From Flavobacterium lacustre (lineage in GTDB: Bacteria; Bacteroidota; Bacteroidia; Flavobacteriales; Flavobacteriaceae), in assembly GCF_027474525.2 (NCBI RefSeq), contig NZ_CP114882.2, positions 1,798,001 through 1,862,000 of the forward strand: a stretch of DNA of 64,000 bases, given 5' to 3'. How positions within the stretch are numbered: position 1 is the stretch's first letter; each line of letters opens with the position of its first letter. Position numbers and translations under genes: made by a program. The notes beneath the pieces were generated by a model. The model was not told the DNA's origin and did no database searches. It was given only the letters and a program-made list of their open reading frames with translations. Shown here piece after piece: positions 7,278-14,976 of this stretch.

Positions 7278-8114
7278 ATGTTTAAGGGTAGAAAATTACT
7301 TATTGCAACGAAGCATCATAAAGAGCAGGTGATTGCTCCAATTTTTGAAAAAGGCTTAGGTGTTCATTGTTTTGTACCTGAAAATTATGATTCGGATGTT
7401 TTTGGAACCTTTTCAGGGGAAGTTGATCGAAAAGTAAATGCATTGGAAACTGTAAGAGCAAAATGTTTGGCAGCTATGGCTGAATTTGATTGTGATTTGG
7501 GAATCGCAAGTGAAGGTTCTTTTGGAATACATCCTTCTATTTTCTTTGCTCATGCCGACAATGAGTTTTTAATTTTTATCGATAAAAAAAACGATTTGGA
7601 AATTATTGTCCGTGAACTCAGTCTGGACACTAATTTTTATGGAGAAAAAATCCTCAATATAGAAATGCTCTTTGATTTTGCTACGAAAGTTCAATTCCCG
7701 ACACATGCCATAATTTTGAGAAGTAATCCAAGTGAACTTAGTGGAATCATTAAAGGCATCACTACAACAAGTCAATTGGAGGATTCTTTTGAGCATTTAA
7801 TAAGTGTTTATGGAAGTGTTTATGCTGAAACTGACATGCGTGCACTATATAATCCCACACGCATGGGTGTGATAAAAATTACTGCACAGAAATTATTAGA
7901 AACCATAAAAACGGAATGTCCAAGTTGTAAAACGCCTGGTTTTAGTATTACAGATGTAAGATCTGGCTTGCCTTGTTCTTGGTGTTCAATGCCAACTCGT
8001 TCAACTTTGAGTTTCATTTATACTTGTAAGAAGTGTTCTTTTAGTTCTGAAAGAAGGTATCCTCACCAAAAAACAACAGAAGAACCCGGCTATTGTGATA
8101 GCTGTAATCCTTAA
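7278..8114 (+). CDS. DUF6671-like protein with C-terminal zinc-ribbon cysteines
   Basis: A 278-aa cytoplasmic protein. Residues 1-210 form an unknown globular domain beginning GRKLLIATKHHKEQVIAP. A patch ALETVRAKCLAAMAEFDCD followed by GIASEGSFG is reminiscent of the house-cleaning NTPase (YjjX/ITPase) layout, but that is a weak resemblance. The C-terminus has four CxxC pairs at about 214-217, 233-236, 250-253 and 273-276, consistent with one or two structural zinc ribbons. I associate it with DUF6671 from memory. It lies 1 bp after the 97-aa gene and 3 bp before the threonylcarbamoyl-AMP synthase gene. A nucleotide- or RNA-related role would fit its neighbours but is unproven. Confidence 0.72.
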   Translation: MFKGRKLLIATKHHKEQVIAPIFEKGLGVHCFVPENYDSDVFGTFSGEVDRKVNALETVRAKCLAAMAEFDCDLGIASEGSFGIHPSIFFAHADNEFLIFIDKKNDLEIIVRELSLDTNFYGEKILNIEMLFDFATKVQFPTHAIILRSNPSELSGIIKGITTTSQLEDSFEHLISVYGSVYAETDMRALYNPTRMGVIKITAQKLLETIKTECPSCKTPGFSITDVRSGLPCSWCSMPTRSTLSFIYTCKKCSFSSERRYPHQKTTEEPGYCDSCNP

Positions 8115-8117
8115 GAT

Positions 8118-9080
8118 ATGACATTAATTAATAATTCGATTCAAAAGGCTGTTGCCTTATTAAATCAAGACCAAATTATTGGTATTCCTACTGAAACGGT
8201 TTATGGTTTGGCCGGAAATATTTACAGTATCCCTGCCATTGAAAGTATTTTCAAGATGAAGCAAAGACCCTTTTTTAATCCCTTAATTGTTCATATTAAG
8301 TCGGTAGAGGACTTGCCTGAAATAGTTAGCGTTATTCCTGAAAAAGCCTTTATGCTAGCTGCTGCTTTTTGGCCGGGACCTTTAACCTTAGTGTTAAAAA
8401 AACAAGCAAGTATTCCGGATTTAGTCACTGGAGGCAAAGATACGGTAGCGGTTAGGGTTCCAAATCATTCGCTAACTTTAGCGCTTTTGGAGCAGCTTGA
8501 CTATCCCTTAGCTGCTCCAAGCGCAAACCCTTTTGGTTGTATTAGTCCAACAGCGGCTGAACATGTTGCTAACTATTTTAAAAATCTGTTACCAATGGTT
8601 TTAGATGGAGGGGTCTGTCAACGAGGGATTGAATCTACTATCATAGGATTTGATAATGATGAGCCTGTTTTATATCGCATGGGTTCTCTTGCAATTGAGG
8701 ATATTGAACTAATTGTGGGTCCTGTAAAAATGAGAACTCATGATGATAATACTCCAATGGCACCCGGAATGCTTTCTAGGCATTATGCGCCTTTAACCAC
8801 TACCCATATGAGTGCGAATGTAACGGAGCTACTCAAGACTTTTGTGAATCAAAAAATTGGAGTTTTAATCTTCCAAAAAGGGATTGATAATCATCCTAAT
8901 ATTGTAGCACAGGAAATTCTATCTCCCACAGGAAATTTGGCAGAAGCAGCATCGCAATTGTATGCTGCTTTACATCGATTAGATGAGTGTAAGCTTGACG
9001 TCATTATAGCCGAACGTTTTCCAGATGTGGGTTTAGGCAAAACTATTAACGATCGATTAGAAAGAGCCACTAAAAAATAA
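8118..9080 (+). CDS. L-threonylcarbamoyladenylate synthase (Sua5/YrdC type)
   Basis: A 320-aa Sua5-type enzyme. It condenses threonine, bicarbonate and ATP into threonylcarbamoyl-AMP, the donor for the tRNA modification t6A. The YrdC domain (about 8-195) has IPTETVYGLAGN, KQRPFFNPLIVHI (the K-R of the active site), AAPSANPFG (SxN) and RGIESTIIGF. A shorter Sua5 domain follows, announced by PGMLSRHYAPLT. It lies in a 3-bp-spaced run between the DUF6671-like and dihydroorotase genes. t6A synthesis is housekeeping and a genome usually needs one such enzyme, so this operon copy may be a second paralogue used when bicarbonate is scarce. That depends on another copy existing outside the window. Confidence 0.9.
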   Translation: MTLINNSIQKAVALLNQDQIIGIPTETVYGLAGNIYSIPAIESIFKMKQRPFFNPLIVHIKSVEDLPEIVSVIPEKAFMLAAAFWPGPLTLVLKKQASIPDLVTGGKDTVAVRVPNHSLTLALLEQLDYPLAAPSANPFGCISPTAAEHVANYFKNLLPMVLDGGVCQRGIESTIIGFDNDEPVLYRMGSLAIEDIELIVGPVKMRTHDDNTPMAPGMLSRHYAPLTTTHMSANVTELLKTFVNQKIGVLIFQKGIDNHPNIVAQEILSPTGNLAEAASQLYAALHRLDECKLDVIIAERFPDVGLGKTINDRLERATKK

Positions 9081-9083
9081 GAT

Positions 9084-10436
9084 ATGGATACTATTATTAG
9101 AAATGCAAAAGTAGTCAATGAGGGAAAAATACTCGATTTAGATGTACTAATTTCAGGGGAAAGAATTGAAAAAATAGCATCTTCAATCACGTTAAACCCC
9201 GTAAAAAAATATATTGAAATTAATGCGACAGGACTTTATCTGCTTCCCGGAGTTATTGATGATCAAGTTCATTTTAGAGATCCAGGACTAACTCATAAAG
9301 GTACCCTTTTTACCGAATCTGCCGCAGCTGTAGCTGGTGGTATTACTTCTTTTATGGACATGCCAAATACGATTCCAAATACACTGACTCAGGAATTATT
9401 AGAAGAAAAGTACCGAATGGCCGCCGAGAAATCACTAGCGAATTATTCTTTTTTTATGGGGATTTCTAAGCATAACTTAGACGAAGCTTTAAGAACAGAT
9501 ACTGAAAATGTATGCGGAATCACAGATGACGGCCTCTATTTTAATAACGACGAAGGTATTTTAGCAAATTATCCAGACTTTTTAGAAGACCTATTTTCAA
9601 GAACAGATACGCTTGTCGCTTTACATAGTGAAGATGATACGGTTATAAATGCGAATACTCAGAAGTTTAAGCTTCAATATGGGGCCGATATTCCATTTTT
9701 TTATCATTCTCTGATTCGAAATGAGCAAGCTTGCTTAAAAGCAACTCAACGGGTACTGAAAATTGCTGAAAAACACGAAACACGCTTACATCTCTTTCAT
9801 ATTTCAACTTTGGCGGAAGCTAAATTATTCGATAATCATACACCAATCAGAGAAAAACGAATCACGGCGGAAGCCTGCGTGCATCATCTTTGGTTTTCAG
9901 ATGCGGATTATGAAAGACTGGGATCCAAGATTAAATGGAATCCCGCTATCAAAAAAGATCAGGATCGAAAAGGTTTGATGCAATCACTACTAAATAATAA
10001 GATAGATATTATTGCTACAGATCATGCTCCTCATACCATTGCGGAAAAAGCAGGGAATTATTTTCAGGCACATTCTGGGGGACCTTTGGTACAACATGGC
10101 CTTTTAGCCATCTTAGAATTATTTCATCGGGGTGAAATTCCATTGGAGAAAGTAGTGGAAAAAATGAGTCATAATGTAGCCGAAATTTACCGAATCAAAG
10201 AACGAGGCTATATTCGGGAGGGCTATTTTGCAGATTTGGTTTTAGTTGATTTAAATAAGCAACAGGAAGTAAGTGAGAATTCTCTTTTATATAAATGTAA
10301 TTGGTCTCCTTTTTTAGGGCAGGTTTTTAAAAGTAGTATCAATTCTACTTTTGTAAATGGAAATCTAGTTTATGAAAAAGGACTTGTTCAGACGGATATA
10401 AAAGGGAAAAGATTGCGATTTGAAAAGATTCGATAA
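9084..10436 (+). CDS. Dihydroorotase-like amidohydrolase lacking the carboxylated lysine
   Basis: A 450-aa cyclic amidohydrolase resembling Bacteroidetes dihydroorotase (carbamoyl-aspartate to dihydroorotate, pyrimidine synthesis) along its whole length. Family motifs are PGVIDDQVHFRDPG (H63), GGITSFMDMPNT, LVALHSED (H181), LHLFHIST (H236/H239), HHLWFSD, KWNPAIKK and IIATDHAPH (D313). In canonical Bacteroidetes enzymes (as I recall the P. gingivalis one) the segment before LHSED reads G-(I/L)-K-(I/L)-F-x-G-S-S-T-G, and the Lys is carboxylated by CO2 to bridge the metals. Here it is GITDDGLYF (residues 145-153), with no lysine. TDDG resembles class I dihydroorotases, where an Asp takes that role. 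The enzyme is probably active without lysine carboxylation. Confidence 0.85.
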   Translation: MDTIIRNAKVVNEGKILDLDVLISGERIEKIASSITLNPVKKYIEINATGLYLLPGVIDDQVHFRDPGLTHKGTLFTESAAAVAGGITSFMDMPNTIPNTLTQELLEEKYRMAAEKSLANYSFFMGISKHNLDEALRTDTENVCGITDDGLYFNNDEGILANYPDFLEDLFSRTDTLVALHSEDDTVINANTQKFKLQYGADIPFFYHSLIRNEQACLKATQRVLKIAEKHETRLHLFHISTLAEAKLFDNHTPIREKRITAEACVHHLWFSDADYERLGSKIKWNPAIKKDQDRKGLMQSLLNNKIDIIATDHAPHTIAEKAGNYFQAHSGGPLVQHGLLAILELFHRGEIPLEKVVEKMSHNVAEIYRIKERGYIREGYFADLVLVDLNKQQEVSENSLLYKCNWSPFLGQVFKSSINSTFVNGNLVYEKGLVQTDIKGKRLRFEKIR

Positions 10437-10471
10437 TGCAAATAAAAAAATAATTTTAAATACTATAAAAT

Positions 10472-11437
10472 ATGAATTTCAGTTTATTATTAGATAATTT
10501 GACTAATCCTGCCTTATTATTTTTTGTTTTGGGAATTATAGCCGTCTACTTAAAAAGTGACTTAAAAATCCCGGAGAATACCTCCAAATTTATATCGTTA
10601 TACCTTCTTTTTTCAATTGGTTTCAAAGGCGGACAGGAATTGGCCCACAGTCATTTCACTAAAGATATACTTTGGTCGATACTCTTTGGGGTATTGATTG
10701 CCGGATTAATTCCACTGTATACTTTTTTTATTTTAAAAAGGAAGTTTAGTATTGAGAATTCAGGTGCTATAGCTGCCGCTTATGGATCTGTGAGTGCGGT
10801 AACTTTTGTAACGGCTGTTTCCTTTTTAGAAATTCAAAACTACAGTTTTAGTGGTCACATGGTTGCAGTAATGGCGTTGATGGAAGCACCGGCAATTATT
10901 ATTGGGGTAATCTTAATCCGCTTGTTTAGTAAAGAAGAAATTCAGAAAACCAAGATGAGTACCATAGTTAAACATTCTTTTACTAATGGTAGTGTACTAT
11001 TAATCCTTGGAAGTTTAGTTATTGGGTTTTTAGCAAGCGAACAGCAGGCATTAGGAATTAAGCCTTTTACGACGGATATTTTTAAAGGATTCTTAGCTTT
11101 ATTTTTATTGGATATGGGAATTGTAAGTGGTCGTAAATTAAATGATTTTTTTAGAAGTGGCTGGTTCAGCATCTTTTTTGCAGTTGTTTTTCCTCTCATT
11201 AATGGCTGTATTATTGCATTTTTAAGTCAATTTGTTACAGAAGATGTTGGAAATCGTTTTGTTTTTGCTGTTTTAGCAGCGAGTGCTTCTTACATTGCAG
11301 TTCCGGCAGCTATGAAGATAGCTGTGCCAAAGGCAAATCCAGGTATTTTTTTACCTATGGCCTTGGCAATAACGTTTCCTTTTAATATAACTTTTGGAAT
11401 GCCCATTTATTTTTCAATTGTATTGTCTCATTTCTAA
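10472..11437 (+). CDS. sbtA: SbtA-type sodium-dependent bicarbonate transporter
   Basis: A 321-aa inner-membrane protein with about ten hydrophobic segments in two inverted halves, matching the SbtA (formerly DUF897) family of Na+/HCO3- symporters. Typical patterns are NLTNPALLFFVLG at the start, LYLLFSIGFKGG, AAYGSVSAVTFVTAVSFLE, MALMEAPAIIIG, LLDMGIVSGRKL and AASASYIAVPAAMKIA. The length is slightly shorter than cyanobacterial SbtA (about 370 aa), mainly in the cytoplasmic loop between halves. It is the last gene of the divergent LysR-controlled operon, 35 bp after the dihydroorotase gene. It gives the operon its likely theme of bicarbonate supply. Transport of another small anion cannot be excluded. 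Confidence 0.85.
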   Translation: MNFSLLLDNLTNPALLFFVLGIIAVYLKSDLKIPENTSKFISLYLLFSIGFKGGQELAHSHFTKDILWSILFGVLIAGLIPLYTFFILKRKFSIENSGAIAAAYGSVSAVTFVTAVSFLEIQNYSFSGHMVAVMALMEAPAIIIGVILIRLFSKEEIQKTKMSTIVKHSFTNGSVLLILGSLVIGFLASEQQALGIKPFTTDIFKGFLALFLLDMGIVSGRKLNDFFRSGWFSIFFAVVFPLINGCIIAFLSQFVTEDVGNRFVFAVLAASASYIAVPAAMKIAVPKANPGIFLPMALAITFPFNITFGMPIYFSIVLSHF

Positions 11438-11499
11438 TTATTAACTTTAATTGATGTTAATAATCTCAAAATTGTATTTCTAATCATTTATAACTTGAA

Positions 11500-11536
11500 G
11501 TAAAAAAAGCCTGCCAGTTTTCACTAACAGGCCTTT
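11500..11536 (-). terminator. Terminator after htpG
   Basis: Arms GCCTG (11509-11513) and CAGGC (11528-11532) with a T-run on the minus strand after the hairpin, 24 bp beyond the htpG stop. It lies between the convergent sbtA-like and htpG genes and may serve both, though the plus-strand T-run is short. Confidence 0.65.
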
Positions 11537-11559
11537 CTGTAATTGGATAACCGAATGTG

Positions 11560-13446
11560 TTATTTTATCAAATCAAAACTTCTTTTTACGAAAGCAGTTA
11601 ACGCTTCCCCTTTCAATAAGTTTTGGGACAATTTAGCTAAGTCTAAGGCTTGTTTTACCAAACTTTCCTGCGCTGATTTGTCTTCGGTATTTAGTATGGT
11701 TGTAGCCAAATCTGAATTGGTGTTTACTACTAAATTATACATTTCGGGCATATTTCCCATTCCGAACATTCCGCCACCGCCCGACTGACTCATTTCTTTC
11801 ATTCTACGCATGAATTCCGGTTGCGTGATAATAAAAGGAGCTGCTTGGCTGTCCATTGCTTCCAGTTGTACCGAGTAATTTTGTTTTGGTACAATTGTTT
11901 CCAGCACTGTTTTTAAACTGGTTTGTTCTTCTTCGGATAATTTAGAAATAGTCGTTTCTTCTTTTTTGATTAAATTATCAATATGGTCTGAATCGACACG
12001 TACGAAAGTCAAATCTTTATTATCTCCTTCAATTTTTTGAATCAAATGTGAGATAATCGGAGAGTCTAACAGTAATACTTCGTATCCTTTTTCTTTTGCA
12101 ATTTCGATGTAAGAATGTTGCGCTTCTTTATTTCCGGCATATAAAACAACCAATTTTCCGTCTTTGTCGGTTTGTTTGTCTTTTAGATTTTCTTTTAATT
12201 CATCCAGCGTAAAGAATTTATCATCTACAGTTGGATACAATACAAAAGCACCTGCTTTTTCGTAGAATTTGTCTTCTGAAAGCATTCCGTATTCTAAAAC
12301 GATTTTGATGTCATTCCATTTTTTCTCGAAATCTTCTCTGTTTTCGTTGAATAGTGATTTGAGTTTATCCGCTACTTTTCGGGTGATGTAATTTGATATT
12401 TTCTTCACGGCACTATCCGCTTGTAAACCGGAACGCGATACATTCAAAGGAATGTCCGGAGAATCTACCACACCGCGAAGCATCATCAGGAATTCAGGTA
12501 CAATTCCTTCTACATTATCCGTAACATATACTTGGTTTTGGTACAATTGAATTTTATCTTTCTGAATTTGAAGGTCAGCACCTAATTTTGGGAAGTATAA
12601 AATTCCGGTTAAATTGAACGGATAATCCACATTTAAATGAATGTGAAATAAAGGTTCTTCAAATTGCATCGGGTACAATTCGTGGTAGAATTTTTTATAA
12701 TCTTCGTCTGTTAAATCGGTTGGAATTTTTGTCCAAGCCGGATTTGGATTGTTGATGATGTTATCTACTTCAATCGTTTCCGGTTTATAGTCTTCCGGAG
12801 CATCTTCCGGTTTAGTCAGTGTTTCTGTTTTTGTTCCAAATTTAATCGGAATTGGCATGAACTTATTGTATTTGTTCAACAGTTCACGTATTTTGAACTC
12901 TTCTAAAAATTCTAACGAATCTTCGGCGATGTGCAAAATTATTTCTGTTCCTCTTGTGGTTTTATCTGCCGGTTCTAAAGTAAATTCCGGGCTTCCGTCG
13001 CATGTCCAATGTGCTGCTGGTTCGTCTTTGAATGATTTAGTGATGATTTCCACTTTCTCGGCTACCATAAAAGCAGAGTAAAAACCAAGACCAAAATGAC
13101 CAATAATTCCTGAATCTTTGGCTGAATCTTTGTATTTGTCCAAAAACTCTTCTGCACCAGAAAAAGCGACTTGGTTGATGTATTTTTCTACTTCGTCCGC
13201 AGTCATCCCTAATCCTTGATCGATAATGTGCAATTTTTTGCCTTCTTTGTCGATTTTGATTTCAATTATTGGGTTACCATATTCTACTTTAGCTTCTCCA
13301 ATACTCGTTAAGTGTTTTAGTTTTAGCGTTGCATCTGTTCCGTTTGAAATTAATTCACGCAAGAAAATTTCGTGATCGCTGTATAAAAATTTCTTGATTA
13401 AGGGAAAGATGTTTTCTACCGAAACATTAATTTTACCTGTTGTCAT
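11560..13446 (-). CDS. htpG: Molecular chaperone HtpG (bacterial Hsp90)
   Basis: A 628-aa cytosolic ATP-dependent chaperone. The start is set at the ATG at 13446 (MTTGKINVSVENIFPLI); an upstream in-frame start at 13482 would add 12 residues not typical of the family. The N-terminal GHKL ATPase domain shows YSDHEIFLRELISNGTDA, IIDQGLGMT and GHFGLGFYSAFM, with RGTEIILH. The middle and C-terminal domains follow, including LNVSRSGLQ. It is monocistronic, convergent with the bicarbonate operon. No obvious heat-shock element (CIRCE) was seen upstream. Confidence 0.97.
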   Translation of the reverse strand: MTTGKINVSVENIFPLIKKFLYSDHEIFLRELISNGTDATLKLKHLTSIGEAKVEYGNPIIEIKIDKEGKKLHIIDQGLGMTADEVEKYINQVAFSGAEEFLDKYKDSAKDSGIIGHFGLGFYSAFMVAEKVEIITKSFKDEPAAHWTCDGSPEFTLEPADKTTRGTEIILHIAEDSLEFLEEFKIRELLNKYNKFMPIPIKFGTKTETLTKPEDAPEDYKPETIEVDNIINNPNPAWTKIPTDLTDEDYKKFYHELYPMQFEEPLFHIHLNVDYPFNLTGILYFPKLGADLQIQKDKIQLYQNQVYVTDNVEGIVPEFLMMLRGVVDSPDIPLNVSRSGLQADSAVKKISNYITRKVADKLKSLFNENREDFEKKWNDIKIVLEYGMLSEDKFYEKAGAFVLYPTVDDKFFTLDELKENLKDKQTDKDGKLVVLYAGNKEAQHSYIEIAKEKGYEVLLLDSPIISHLIQKIEGDNKDLTFVRVDSDHIDNLIKKEETTISKLSEEEQTSLKTVLETIVPKQNYSVQLEAMDSQAAPFIITQPEFMRRMKEMSQSGGGGMFGMGNMPEMYNLVVNTNSDLATTILNTEDKSAQESLVKQALDLAKLSQNLLKGEALTAFVKRSFDLIK

Positions 13447-13589
13447 AATTGTAAAAAATTTAAGTTTAATTTGATTATTCAAATCCTTTCAAATAGAATA
13501 CCAATTCTAGCCCAAGTGACAAATTGGCGGAAGTGTTAATTTTGAAACAAAATTCAATAATTATAAAACAATTTGGTTTTCTTGCTTTG

Positions 13590-13597
13590 TATCTTTG
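13590..13597 (+). promoter_or_regulatory. -7 element TATCTTTG upstream of the lipocalin-like lipoprotein gene
   Basis: A perfect TAnnTTTG match 31 bp before the start codon. A TTTG lies at 13572-13575, but the 14-bp spacer is shorter than usual. Confidence 0.5.
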
Positions 13598-13628
13598 TAG
13601 TATTATTAATCCCAAATATTAAAAGAAG

Positions 13629-14105
13629 ATGAAAAAAGTTATTGTTTTATGCGCATTAGCCATTGTGATGTTTGCCTGTAAATCGACCTCCATCACCAGC
13701 ACCAATACTAATAGACAATCTCAAGTTGCTATGAAAGGAAATTGGGTGATCAGCGCTGTAACTTACCCCGGTTCACAATACATTAAAGTGAATTCCTTTC
13801 AAATTGCCGATTCCGAATGTTTTGTAGGCAGTACCTGGAAGTTTGTTTCTAATAACAATAAAGGCGAAATGGCTTTGACTAAAGTGGGCTGTCCTGCTTT
13901 TAGTTCTCCTATCACTTGGTTTGTAAATGAAGAAGGTCAATTTGTATTGAAAGTTCTCGACGCAGATATCAAAGCCAAAAAAGTCAGAGAAGGATACATT
14001 TTATATGTTGCCAATCAAACCGATACTTCTTTTCAGTTGGTTGACAAAATTGATGTAGGCGGAAAAATCACCGATGTGGTGTATCAATTTCAAAAAGTTA
14101 ATTAA
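13629..14105 (+). CDS. Lipocalin-like lipoprotein
   Basis: A 158-aa lipoprotein with lipobox MFAC (Cys about residue 17), so lipid-anchored in the periplasm or outer membrane. The mature part starts with a Ser/Thr/Asn-rich linker, then a small beta-barrel pattern beginning MKGNWVISAVTYPG. It includes CFVGSTWKFVSNNNKGEM and ends with a strand VYQFQKVN. This fits the lipocalin-like domain common in Bacteroidetes lipoproteins; the ligand is unknown. It is followed after 17 bp by an OmpA-family lipoprotein gene ending at a shared terminator, so the two form an operon. Confidence 0.72.
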   Translation: MKKVIVLCALAIVMFACKSTSITSTNTNRQSQVAMKGNWVISAVTYPGSQYIKVNSFQIADSECFVGSTWKFVSNNNKGEMALTKVGCPAFSSPITWFVNEEGQFVLKVLDADIKAKKVREGYILYVANQTDTSFQLVDKIDVGGKITDVVYQFQKVN

Positions 14106-14122
14106 TTAAAAAATATATAGAT

Positions 14123-14818
14123 ATGAAAAAGATTTCAATAGTAGCGATAGCTGCCCTACTGGTTATGGGTTCAATGTTTACCAGTTGTGAAGCATTAAAG
14201 AATACCAATAATACTCAAAAAGGAGCCGGAATCGGAGCTGTAAGTGGTGCTGTAATCGGAGGAATTCTTGGAAACAACCTTGGAAAAGGCGGAAAAGGAG
14301 CCCTTGGAGCAGTTTTAGGAGGAGTTGTAGGAGGAGTTGCCGGAGGCGTTATTGGTAACAAAATGGATAAACAAGCCAGAGAAATTGATGCCGCTCTTCC
14401 CGGAGCAGAAGTGGTTCGTGTGGGGGAAGGAATTAAATTGGTTTTGAATGAAAATGCCGTTCGTTTTGATACGAATAAATCTTCTTTAACCCCAACTGCC
14501 AAAGCTAATTTAGATAAAATAGTTCCTGTTTTTAAAGAATATCCAGACACTGATATTATTATTTATGGGTATACCGACAGTACGGGTCCAGCAGATTATA
14601 ATTTGAAACTTTCTGCAGAAAGAGCGGCATCGGTTCGTAATTATTTGTCTAGTCAAGGGGTTTCTTCCAGCCGTTTTCAAGTAACCGGATTGGGAATTGC
14701 TGATCCGATTGCATCCAATGAAACTGCTGAAGGAAGAAGTCAAAACCGTCGTGTTGAGTTTGCTATCACGGCCAATGAAAAAATGATTCAAGAGGCTAAA
14801 ACCGAAGTTAAAAACTAA
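14123..14818 (+). CDS. OmpA-family lipoprotein with glycine-zipper segment
   Basis: A 231-aa lipoprotein (lipobox FTSC). Residues about 35-90 are a glycine-zipper region rich in GG/GA repeats (GAGIGAVSGAVIGG and onward), which packs in or against the outer membrane. Residues about 110-225 form an OmpA C-terminal domain that binds peptidoglycan. Its marks are VRFDTNKSSLTP, IIYGYTDSTGPADYN, LSAERAASVRNYL and EGRSQNRRVEF. The usual diaminopimelate-contacting Asp and Arg positions appear present. The likely role is tying the outer membrane to the cell wall. Second gene of the lipocalin-like operon. Confidence 0.9.
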   Translation: MKKISIVAIAALLVMGSMFTSCEALKNTNNTQKGAGIGAVSGAVIGGILGNNLGKGGKGALGAVLGGVVGGVAGGVIGNKMDKQAREIDAALPGAEVVRVGEGIKLVLNENAVRFDTNKSSLTPTAKANLDKIVPVFKEYPDTDIIIYGYTDSTGPADYNLKLSAERAASVRNYLSSQGVSSSRFQVTGLGIADPIASNETAEGRSQNRRVEFAITANEKMIQEAKTEVKN

Positions 14819-14840
14819 CGATTCCTTTTTAATGTATACT

Positions 14841-14873
14841 AAAAGCTACTTCAAAAGAAGTAGCTTTTTTTTG
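14841..14873 (+). terminator. Terminator after the OmpA-family gene
   Basis: A 12-bp perfect stem beginning AAAAGCTACTTC with an AAAA loop, ending in a run of eight Ts, 22 bp after the stop codon. Confidence 0.92.
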
Positions 14874-14976
14874 TTTACAAGACTTTAGTTAAGATTCCAT
14901 TTGAAATAAAAAACGCTGTTCTTTTCCGTGGTAAAATGGTATAAACAGTGTAAATTTGGCTTTTCAAATATAGAAT

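Noticed and set aside
9084..10436. Calling the dihydroorotase a pseudogene because the carboxy-lysine is missing
   Set aside because: The frame is full length with all other metal and substrate motifs, and TDDG is a known alternative bridging motif.
13447..13482. Longer start for HtpG
   Set aside because: The 12 added residues are not part of the conserved HtpG N-terminus, which begins at the ATG at 13446.
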